A stretch of 29,860 nt of DNA. Origin: a virus. The notes beneath the pieces are model-generated. The model had not been told where the DNA came from and did not search any database. It worked only from the letters and a program-made list of their open reading frames with translations. Shown here in pieces: positions 1-4,425 of this stretch. Position numbers and translations under genes: made by a program. Each line of letters starts with the position of its first letter. Position 1 is the stretch's first letter. The stretch covers positions 1-29,860 of the IMG/VR virus record IMGVR_UViG_3300022208_000022; one strand, 5' to 3'.

Positions 1-136
1 TTTCCTCGCGCCCCCCCCCCAATGGAGTAGACCCAAGCCCAGGGTGTCGAGTTGCGCGCGAAACTCTTGCCATTCGGCGCTGACGCCGCATTGATCGTCC
101 TGGCAGCGGAACTCCGCCCGCTCCAACGCCGTGCGT
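1..136. repeat. Terminal direct repeat, left copy
   Basis: These bases recur at 29725-29860 with a constant offset of 29724. I see two differences: c5 against g29729, and a126 against c29850. Both copies include the same ten-C run followed by AATGGAGTAG. A repeat exactly at the two contig ends is what an assembler produces from a circular or terminally redundant molecule. The unique genome is therefore about 29,724 bp. The two mismatches may be read-end errors or strain variants. Confidence 0.93.
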
Positions 137-180
137 TTTTGCGCGGGTGTGAACTCCATCCGTCTGCGCGCTGGCATCAT
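1..180 (-). CDS. HNH endonuclease, N-terminal part (continues at 29860)
   Basis: This is the first 60 codons of the HNH protein whose remainder is at 29455-29860. The start is the ATGATG pair at 180-175. ATG at 180 overlaps the TGA of the upstream CII-like gene (177-179) as ATGA, which supports translational coupling and fixes the start. The protein begins MMPARRRMEFTPAQKR, followed by a Cys-x4-Cys pair (CQDDQC) that probably contributes to a zinc site together with the CVFC pair near the C-terminus. A run of ten G encodes Trp-Gly-Gly-Gly just before the window edge. Joined across the terminal repeat the protein is about 149 residues. The piece here is cut only by the arbitrary contig end. 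Confidence 0.8.
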   Translation of the reverse strand, partial: MMPARRRMEFTPAQKRTALERAEFRCQDDQCGVSAEWQEFRAQLDTLGLGLLHWGGGARK

Positions 181-488
181 GCAGCCACCTCCCGACGGGA
201 GCGCGTGAGGCGGAGCGGGTGCGCGACCAGCCCAGCCACGCGCGCCAGGAAGCGCAGCGGGCGGGTGTCGCGCGTGTAGGCAATGAGGCGCATCATGTCC
301 ACGGCGCCAAGCTTGGCCCACCCCCGCCCGTTGGGGATCCCGTTGGGGTTGATCTCGTTTAGGAGCGAGGTGGGCCGCTTGCCCAGCAGGCGCGCCGCGC
401 CCGCCACGAGGCTGCCCGCCTTGCCTTGGCTCAGTTTTAGCGCCCGCTGCATCAGGGTGAGGAACGTCCGGCGTTGTGAGTCGTTCAT
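177..488 (-). CDS. CII-like phage regulatory protein (CP76 family)
   Basis: This protein of about 103 aa begins MNDSQRRTFLTL. The start at 488 has GGAGG five bases upstream. Longer in-frame starts further upstream lack such a site. The central segment, SLLNEINPNG then KLGAVDMMRLI, then TRDTRPLRFLARVAG, matches the pattern of the phage CII-like regulator family (CP76), helix-turn-helix proteins that replace lambda CII in many temperate phages. Its place supports this: it is the first gene after the terminator that follows the Cro-position operon, and its stop overlaps the start of the HNH gene (ATGA). It probably binds DNA and influences the lysis-lysogeny choice. Family assignment is by recognition, and which promoters it acts on is unknown. 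Confidence 0.72.
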   Translation of the reverse strand: MNDSQRRTFLTLMQRALKLSQGKAGSLVAGAARLLGKRPTSLLNEINPNGIPNGRGWAKLGAVDMMRLIAYTRDTRPLRFLARVAGLVAHPLRLTRSRREVAA

Positions 489-782
489 GTCATCCTCCAG
501 GTTGGTGATTCTGGTAATTTTTTCCGGTCTGCGCTTTTCTGTTTCCCCCGTGGAATGGTTCCGGGGATGATGGCCCATGCGCTCCACCACCCCCGTCACC
601 CGGGCAACCTCCAGCCGCCCACATCCCCCGCCCTCCATGGCGGGACTACGCCAACGCCATGCGGATCACCCGCCCCCGAAAAAGAGCCGGGGCCTCATCC
701 CAGGAAGGCCCCGGCAGCGGAGGAACTGGCACTCGCCGCCTTCAATGCTCGTTTCGAGTCCGGTGCATTTCATGATTCACGC
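489..782. other. Early intergenic region containing a terminator
   Basis: About 294 bp lie between the CII-like gene and the 74-aa gene, both on the minus strand. The part near 783 contains the terminator hairpin described separately. The part near 489 (about 489-560) is richer in A and T and would hold the promoter or leader of the CII-HNH-replication operon if that operon is not transcribed only by readthrough. Open frames on both strands here lack ribosome sites and family resemblance, so I call none. Confidence 0.5.
678..715 (-). terminator. Intrinsic terminator of the Cro-position operon
   Basis: GCCGGGGCC (686-694) pairs perfectly with GGCCCCGGC (707-715) across a 12-nt loop. Read on the minus strand, the hairpin is followed by TCTTTTTC at 685-678. 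This is the textbook shape of a Rho-independent terminator facing leftward. It lies about 70 bp past the stop of the 74-aa gene and before the CII-like gene, the position of lambda tR1. The U-tract exists only on the minus-strand reading. Confidence 0.85.
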
Positions 783-1007
783 TCATTTCCGGCGGCGGTT
801 GGCCAGGGCCTGCTGGAACCCCCCTTTGAGCGCCAGCACCTGCTCGCGACGAACCACCGCGCGCTCGGGATCAAGCGCCAGCGCCGTGCTGAGCCGCCGC
901 AGCACCTGGCGCAGGTCATTCAGGACCACGGTTTGCCGCTGGGATTCCTCCAGCAGCGCGCGCACCAGGGCATTCCCGTCCTCCGGCGGAGGGGTTGGGA
1001 TTTTCAT
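783..1007 (-). CDS. Small early protein, function unknown
   Basis: This 74-aa protein starts MKIPTPPPEDGN. Its ATG (1007) overlaps the TGA of the preceding gene as ATGA, so the two are translationally coupled. After a proline-rich start, residues about 12-45 look helical (LVRALLEESQRQTVVLNDLR), and the tail is very basic (ANRRRK). No family is recognised. It is the last gene before the terminator at 678-715, so it shares the promoter that diverges from the repressor. A short charged helical protein at this place could be an antiterminator or an accessory regulator, but nothing in the sequence shows that. Confidence 0.6.
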   Translation of the reverse strand: MKIPTPPPEDGNALVRALLEESQRQTVVLNDLRQVLRRLSTALALDPERAVVRREQVLALKGGFQQALANRRRK

Positions 1008-1246
1008 GGCCGGGCCTCCGTGTGTTGATCTGCCGGCGGGGCCAGCACATGGTTTTTTGGCCTGGTGCGATTCCGCCAGGTGTCAAGGCCCATCATCGTC
1101 AGCGCCTTGACGGCATTCGCCAGGTCCGCGCGAATGTCGGCGGCCTGGAACTCCGCGAGGGCCGCAACCTCCTCCCGCGTGAAGCGGAGGTTGACTCGCA
1201 CTTTGCCTGTGCTAGGAGTCAGGTTGGCGTTCTGCGCGTCGTTCAT
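1004..1246 (-). CDS. Ribbon-helix-helix-like regulator in the Cro position
   Basis: This is about 80 aa from the ATG at 1246 (MNDAQNANLTPSTGK). A GTG at 1252 in the same frame is a less likely start. The segment KVRVNLRFTREEVAALAEF gives an alternating hydrophobic strand followed by a helix, and a second helix follows at ADLANAVKALTMMGLD. This strand-helix-helix order is that of Arc/CopG-type DNA-binding proteins, though the match is by pattern only. It is the first minus-strand gene opposite the repressor, the usual place of Cro, so it probably binds the shared operator region at about 1253-1320. Its stop overlaps the start of the next gene. Confidence 0.6.
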   Translation of the reverse strand: MNDAQNANLTPSTGKVRVNLRFTREEVAALAEFQAADIRADLANAVKALTMMGLDTWRNRTRPKNHVLAPPADQHTEARP

Positions 1247-1267
1247 CGGCACCCCGCGTGTTGGTTA

Positions 1268-1327
1268 CGGCGTCCACGAAACGCCGCTGATGTTTCATCA
1301 TTAGCGCACCAAGAGTTGCAATGCAAC
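1268..1327. promoter_or_regulatory. Divergent early/repressor control region with operator-like repeats
   Basis: The short gap between the Cro-position gene and the repressor holds three perfect inverted repeats. CGGCGT (1268-1273) pairs with ACGCCG (1281-1286) with a 7-bp spacer. TGATG-TTT-CATCA lies at 1288-1300. GTTGCA-A-TGCAAC (1315-1327) is centred on the first base of the repressor ATG. Two divergent promoters must fit here. I see no confident -35/-10 pair. The three repeats differ in sequence, so they may serve different proteins. Confidence 0.55.
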
Positions 1328-1989
1328 AAGAAAATACGCACAGCGACATTTTTGTATCTGGGCACTCCGATGACATACGGAAGAGGCTGGTTCAGTTTAT
1401 TGGCGGGGAGCGGGGTTGGCAGGTCAGAATTGCACGTGAAACAGGAATCGGAAGGAGTTATCTTTCCCAGCTAATCAATGGAAAGCGAGGCCTCCTTTAC
1501 AGACACTTGAAATTGATTGCCGGAAGTTGCAGGGCGAACATTGATTGGTTGCTGACGGGCCAAGGGCACATGGACGATATTTCGTTACCACCCTCACCCC
1601 CGCATGGTGTAAAACAGGCGCAGGTTGGAGGACGGGATGCGGTGGACCGGTTGCTGGACCGGCTGGATCGTTCGATTGAGCATGTCACAAACGATGAGCG
1701 GACCCTTGTGGATGCATACAGGGGATTGAGCGCAGGGCAGCGCAGCCTCATGCTGGCGATCATTCGCAACGGGGGCGGACAGGCCGAAAACGACCGCCCG
1801 CAGGTGCTCAACGACAGCGCGCGGCCGGAAATGGAATTACTCGATCTCTACCACCGCGCATCGGAAGAGGTTCGTCGGGTTGGGCTGGAATATTTTCGTG
1901 GAGCCGTACTTGGATTGCCGGAGGATCGGGCTCCGGTGGAGCCTGGCGCGGAATCACATCATAGCCCGCCGCGCGTAAAGCGGAAATAA
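1321..1989 (+). CDS. CI-like repressor, XRE family, without S24 protease domain
   Basis: This 222-aa protein has an N-terminal helix-turn-helix at about residues 33-60 (WQVRIARETGIGRSYLSQLI, then NGKRG). It is followed by IDWLLTGQG, the usual end of an XRE repressor domain. The rest is a hydrophilic linker and a helical region. No LexA/S24-type Ala-Gly cleavage site or Ser-Lys dyad is visible, so RecA-driven self-cleavage is unlikely and induction would need another route. The ATG sits inside a 13-bp palindrome (1315-1327), suggesting self-repression, and no strong ribosome site precedes it. It is transcribed opposite to the early operon, as expected of a prophage repressor. The C-terminal half matches nothing I recognise. 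Confidence 0.8.
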   Translation: MQQENTHSDIFVSGHSDDIRKRLVQFIGGERGWQVRIARETGIGRSYLSQLINGKRGLLYRHLKLIAGSCRANIDWLLTGQGHMDDISLPPSPPHGVKQAQVGGRDAVDRLLDRLDRSIEHVTNDERTLVDAYRGLSAGQRSLMLAIIRNGGGQAENDRPQVLNDSARPEMELLDLYHRASEEVRRVGLEYFRGAVLGLPEDRAPVEPGAESHHSPPRVKRK

Positions 1990-2094
1990 TCCCTTTTAAG
2001 CAGTTGTCGCTCATACCCCCCCCCCAATTGGTTCGCTTCAGCAACAAACTAGGATGCGATCAATGGTATTAACGATATCGTTAACGATCAAGTG
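1990..2094. other. Convergent gap with C10 tract and 16-bp palindrome
   Basis: The repressor (plus) and the 104-aa gene (minus) end facing each other here. The gap contains a run of ten C at 2016-2025 followed by AATT. It also holds the perfect palindrome TTAACGATATCGTTAA at 2069-2084, directly followed by CGATCA. There is no hairpin with a U-tract on either strand, so the transcription stops are not obvious. Confidence 0.6.
2069..2084. promoter_or_regulatory. Perfect 16-bp palindrome, candidate protein-binding site
   Basis: TTAACGATATCGTTAA has no central spacer, which suits a dimeric DNA-binding protein better than an RNA hairpin. The half-site AACGAT is repeated at once (2082-2087, in AACGATC). 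Related ACGAT half-sites flank the start of the neighbouring 104-aa gene at 2410-2427. The shared half-site suggests that the small regulator between them binds both places. This is inference. Confidence 0.45.
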
Positions 2095-2409
2095 TCATTT
2101 CGCGGGAGAAGGCTCGATGCTCAGCAAGGCCGCCAATTCCGCGAGCAGCGCTTTAACCTCCGGGTCTGCCGCGCCTGCGTCCACCGCCGCCATGCGCCGC
2201 GCCATCAACCCGACCAACACCATCTCCTCCGCCGCATGGCTCAACGTGATGCCATCCGTCCGTGATATTTCGATCAGGGCGGCCCGCGCCCGCGGCGGCA
2301 GGCGTACCCCCACGACCCTTCGCGGCCCCCACCCCGCGAAGCGGCGCCGCGCGAATTTGAGGATCATGTCCAGTGCGGCGGTGACGGAAAAACGCAAGAT
2401 ATATTCCAT
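2095..2409 (-). CDS. Small putative DNA-binding protein
   Basis: This 104-aa protein starts MEYILRFSVTAALDM with ATG at 2409. No clear ribosome site precedes the ATG, so it may be leaderless. The core, RRVVGVRLPPRARAALIEIS then a helix around LSHAAEEMVLVGLMARRM, has the strand-helix-helix outline of ribbon-helix-helix proteins. The C-terminal part is alanine- and leucine-rich helix. It diverges from the lipoprotein pair at 2458, so it may regulate that pair or itself through the ACGAT repeats on both sides. Function is inferred from pattern and position only. Confidence 0.5.
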   Translation of the reverse strand: MEYILRFSVTAALDMILKFARRRFAGWGPRRVVGVRLPPRARAALIEISRTDGITLSHAAEEMVLVGLMARRMAAVDAGAADPEVKALLAELAALLSIEPSPAK

Positions 2410-2457
2410 ACGATGGATCAGGATCGTTTACGAATGTGATGAAAACATAGGTGCCTA
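2410..2457. promoter_or_regulatory. Divergent promoter gap with ACGAT inverted repeat
   Basis: This is 48 bp between divergently read genes. ACGAT (2410-2414) and ATCGT (2423-2427) form an inverted repeat with 8 bp between. The minus-strand reading of the second arm is AACGATC, matching the unit next to the palindrome at 2069-2084. Promoters for both genes must start here or overlap the genes. None is clear. Confidence 0.4.
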
Positions 2458-2940
2458 ATGCAAATAGCAAGGATTATCCCTGTGGCCCGCGTGATGATTT
2501 TTGCGCTGATAGGATGCACACCCATGCAGCAGGACATCCGGATTGTCACGGATAAGGAATCCCCGTTCTGTAAAATCGTTGGCCCGATTGCGGAAGACGG
2601 CGTGACGGGGTCCGCGCGATTGGCAACGCCCAGGTCACCGCGCGCAGCATGGGCGCGGGGAATAAGCGATGATCAGTTCGCCGCGGATGGAAAACGCCTT
2701 GCCAGCATCACCTGGCCCGCGGACCGTCAGCACCTGATGATTTCGTACCTGGCCCACCGCGCCCGCAACGGCCCCAAAATCCTGATTGACGTTCTGTATG
2801 CCCCCCTGGACACGCTGCAAGAAATCGCCCGCTTGAACGAGGATCAACTGGTGCGTATGCTGGAAGGCATGGAGAAGGACGCGGACGCGCAAAAGCCCGT
2901 CCAGTTTTCCGACGCGATCAACTCCGCACGCAAAATGTAA
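2458..2940 (+). CDS. Putative lipoprotein, unknown function
   Basis: This 160-aa protein has an N-terminal hydrophobic stretch (residues about 6-19, ending VMIFALIGC) followed by TPMQQ. LIGC fits a lipobox, so a mature lipoprotein with Cys about 20 is likely. An ATG at codon 13 (MIFALIGC) could also be the start, but AGG at 2449-2451 favours 2458. The rest is hydrophilic with a predicted helical C-terminal half (DTLQEIARLNEDQLVRMLEG). No family is recognised. It is read against the general direction of the genome, 3 bp before the next lipoprotein gene, and looks like a lysogeny-expressed accessory (moron) gene. Confidence 0.6.
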   Translation: MQIARIIPVARVMIFALIGCTPMQQDIRIVTDKESPFCKIVGPIAEDGVTGSARLATPRSPRAAWARGISDDQFAADGKRLASITWPADRQHLMISYLAHRARNGPKILIDVLYAPLDTLQEIARLNEDQLVRMLEGMEKDADAQKPVQFSDAINSARKM

Positions 2941-2943
2941 CCC

Positions 2944-3495
2944 ATGATCCGCCACCTCCCGCTTCTGCTCGCGCTGCTGGTTGGATGCCAGTCAAATATT
3001 GTATGGTGGGAACAAGACAAGAAGGTGAGTGAGGCCCCGCCTGCAAAGGATGGGTGGGAACAATTCAAGAAGGCGGGTGAGGCTCCATCCCAACGCCGGG
3101 ACAACCCGGCCCCGCAGGCGCAGGATTCCGGCGTATTCACTGCGCTGATGCTGATGCGTGAATGTGAAGGCCGTGACCCTTATGATGGGAAGTCGGTTCC
3201 GGCGTTGAATGCAAGTATATTCCTACGAGGGATGTGCCATGCGTTTCTGCATGGTTTGCTGTCAGGATGGCAAGCTGAATCATTAAATAACCACGAACCC
3301 ATAACCGCCGACAACATGACTTATAATAGTTGCCTATTTTTCAGGGCATCGGAAGGAAATTCCGCCCGCCTGGAAACCATCATACGCGCACACCTCAAGG
3401 AACACCCGGAAGATTTACAAAAAAATGCTGCTCCTGTTGCCTATGTTGCCCTTATCACCAGTTGCAACCTGCCGTGGAACGCTCGAAAACTTTAG
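2944..3495 (+). CDS. Lipoprotein with Rap1a/Tai-like C-terminal region
   Basis: This 183-aa protein begins with MIRHLPLLLALLVGC, a short signal sequence with lipobox LVGC. Residues about 21-50 contain an internal duplication (WWEQDKKVSEAP, then GWEQFKKAGEAP), encoded by two 34-bp repeats at 3006-3039 and 3054-3087. The C-terminal half has a cysteine-containing plan (RECEGRD, FLRGMCHAFLHGLLSGW, YNSCLFF, IIRAHLKEHPEDL, ALITSCNLPW). It resembles the Rap1a/Tai immunity family, in which conserved cysteines, a GY/GxxxG-like helix and an LxxHPE segment occur in this order. Such proteins are periplasmic immunity or accessory proteins. Here it may alter the envelope of the lysogen. The family match is by eye and moderate. 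It forms an operon with the lipoprotein 3 bp upstream. Confidence 0.65.
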   Translation: MIRHLPLLLALLVGCQSNIVWWEQDKKVSEAPPAKDGWEQFKKAGEAPSQRRDNPAPQAQDSGVFTALMLMRECEGRDPYDGKSVPALNASIFLRGMCHAFLHGLLSGWQAESLNNHEPITADNMTYNSCLFFRASEGNSARLETIIRAHLKEHPEDLQKNAAPVAYVALITSCNLPWNARKL

Positions 3496-3580
3496 CGCCC
3501 GCCGCGCCCAGGGCGAGCGCGTCCTGGGCCTCGCCGCGCTGCGCACCCTGCGCGCACGGATGCTCCCGCCACCGCGGTGA
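3425..3580 (+). CDS. Small lipoprotein-like frame overlapping the end of the previous gene
   Basis: A 51-codon frame starts inside the last 71 bp of the Rap1a-like gene in another frame. It reads MLLLLPMLPLSPVATC, then a basic, proline-ended tail (ARMLPPPR). The start resembles a signal peptide with a lipobox-like VATC, and the out-of-frame overlap recalls Rz1-type genes. However, the upstream gene is not an Rz-like protein and the lysis genes lie elsewhere. No good ribosome site is seen. It may be chance coding in GC-rich DNA. Confidence 0.25.
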   Translation: MLLLLPMLPLSPVATCRGTLENFSARRAQGERVLGLAALRTLRARMLPPPR

Positions 3581-3671
3581 TCTCGCGCACACCATGATCT
3601 CGCGCACACCGCCCCCGTGTGCGTTGGGTTGAGGACTTCCCCACTGTCGCTTTTTCGCGATGATAAAATAA
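3496..3671. other. Left flank of the transposon with a 17-bp tandem repeat
   Basis: Past the small overlapping frame there is no supported gene before the transposon end at 3672. TGATCTCGCGCACACCA (3578-3594) is followed directly by a second copy lacking the last base (3595-3610). A related string, GTGATCTCGCGCCGCACACC, occurs inside the integrase gene near 6750. This could be a trace of rearrangement or chance. Confidence 0.5.
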
Positions 3672-3695
3672 CGGAATGTCCCAGATATAGGTAGT
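3672..3695 (+). repeat. Transposon left terminal inverted repeat
   Basis: It starts CGGAATGTCC and ends TATAGGTAGT. It matches the reverse complement of 6270-6293 except at two positions (c3682 and a3685). Confidence 0.85.
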
Positions 3696-3783
3696 GCAAT
3701 AGTCGTTTTTTTGACCGCTGGACCAAAGGCTTAATACTTGCTAATCATTACCTTGTTGCAAGCCCAACCAGCAAGGAGGGATT

Positions 3784-4026
3784 ATGCGTGTACTCAGACA
3801 GGCTATTGTAGAGGGTGTTGCTAGGATACTTGGTGTGCCCGTCCAAATTCGGGAAGAATTCTTCGGGGCACACCCTCCTACAAAAGAGGACTATGCCGCT
3901 TTCCAGATGTCTCTTAGCCAGGTGCTATCCTCTTCACCAAAGCCAGCCCAAGCATCTGCAATCAAACGCCCGACAAGAAGCTTGTCGTTGGCGTCGATTA
4001 CATCCTTGAGAACATCGCGGACCTGA
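3784..4026 (+). CDS. Possible small transposon-borne protein
   Basis: The ATG at 3784 is preceded by a near-perfect ribosome site (AAGGAGG at 3773-3779), and a TTGACC hexamer lies about 70 bp upstream. The first roughly 36 residues (MRVLRQAIVEGVARILGVPV onward) lie in DNA with no other gene. The remainder runs antisense through the 3' half of the Cas2-like gene, where coding would be unusual. No family is recognised. It may be a real short gene converging on the Cas2-like gene, or the intact start of a gene whose end was replaced. Confidence 0.35.
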   Translation: MRVLRQAIVEGVARILGVPVQIREEFFGAHPPTKEDYAAFQMSLSQVLSSSPKPAQASAIKRPTRSLSLASITSLRTSRT

Positions 4027-4169
4027 ACCTCATCAAATTCAGTGAGGACGATCCATGTTGATTGCATCAACCTCCACCACGACTGGCCGATGCGTTTAAT
4101 TGCCGCTTCGATGCCCGGGTAGTTCTGTCCCGGTTTCATCAAGTCATATGAGATCATCATGACATTCAT
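3891..4169 (-). CDS. Solitary Cas2-like (SinR-type) protein
   Basis: This 92-aa protein is read from ATG 4169, which has AAAGG six bases upstream. The frame is open further 5' without a ribosome site. It begins MNVMMISYDLMKPGQNY. A first strand ending in ISYD with Asp9, then a helix (GIEAAIKRIG), then STWIVLTEFDEVQVRDVL and a NDKLLVGRL strand, matches the small ferredoxin-fold proteins annotated as SinR family or stand-alone Cas2-like. Asp9 corresponds to the Cas2 metal-binding aspartate. There are no CRISPR repeats and no Cas1 here, so a role in spacer acquisition is unlikely. Toxin (VapD-like) or regulatory nuclease roles are possible. It is the last minus-strand gene of the transposon, downstream of P63C. 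Confidence 0.7.
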   Translation of the reverse strand: MNVMMISYDLMKPGQNYPGIEAAIKRIGQSWWRLMQSTWIVLTEFDEVQVRDVLKDVIDANDKLLVGRLIADAWAGFGEEDSTWLRDIWKAA

Positions 4170-4205
4170 GATGGCCTTTATTAAATAGACCAGCCCCTTT
4201 CCCAC

Positions 4206-4223
4206 AAAAACCGCAGAATGCGG
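4206..4223 (-). terminator. Terminator-like hairpin before the Cas2-like gene
   Basis: On the minus strand CCGCA (4223-4219) pairs with TGCGG (4215-4211) across a three-base loop and is followed by TTTTT (4210-4206). It lies about 37 bp upstream of the Cas2-like ATG, so it could end transcription coming from P63C or act as an attenuator. The stem is only 5 bp. Confidence 0.5.
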
Positions 4224-4350
4224 GTTGAACTGGCCGTTTTTGGCCTTGAGACCATTGACAGGACCGAGAGTAGGAGGGTACCGTAGTACTGCCATCCACT
4301 GGCATTACCTCCGCTTCGTACCTGATGCGGTTGTCTCACCAAACGTAGAC

Positions 4351-4384
4351 GCTCGGTTTTGCGTGTGTGATCACGCGGCCGAGC
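4351..4384. other. Two-part stem-loop in the transposon
   Basis: GCTCGG (4351-4356) pairs with CCGAGC (4379-4384). Inside it GCGTG (4361-4365) pairs with CACGC (4372-4376), leaving an internal loop of TTTT opposite GG and a six-base terminal loop. Eleven base pairs in 34 nt is stable. There is no U-tract. It may be a structured RNA element or a protein-binding site. Confidence 0.5.
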
Positions 4385-4403
4385 AACTACGTGCTCTTTA
4401 ATG

Positions 4404-4425
4404 CTGTCTGAAGCTTTTCAGACAG
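4404..4425 (-). other. Hairpin abutting the P63C stop codon
   Basis: CTGTCTGAA (4404-4412) and TTCAGACAG (4417-4425) form a perfect 9-bp stem with a 4-nt loop, directly next to the P63C stop codon at 4426-4428. No U-tract follows on the minus strand (CATTAAAG), so it is a weak terminator at most. It may protect the 3' end of the mRNA. Confidence 0.55.

Larger units (their letters stand above)
4170..4425 (-). other. Hairpin-rich gap between P63C and Cas2-like genes
   Basis: This is 256 bp with no supported gene and several strong potential hairpins: 4404-4425, 4351-4384, about 4290-4305 (TGCCA/TGGCA), 4231-4244 (GGCC/GGCC around a T-run) and 4211-4223 with a U-tract. It would form the leader of the Cas2-like mRNA or a separate small RNA. 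The named hairpins are listed separately. Confidence 0.5.

Noticed and set aside
1808-2047. Minus-strand frame MSDNCLKGIISALRAAGYDV with a G10 tract just before an ATG
   Set aside because: Most of it is antisense to the end of the repressor gene, composition is biased (Pro/Arg) and no family is recognised. The G10 run may only imitate a ribosome site.
3655-3671. Target-site duplication of the transposon
   Set aside because: The 8 bases outside the left repeat and those outside the right repeat do not match well enough to call a duplication.
3891-4295. CRISPR system suggested by the Cas2-like protein
   Set aside because: No regularly spaced repeats, Cas1 or effector genes anywhere in the window. 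The hairpins nearby differ in sequence and are not an array.
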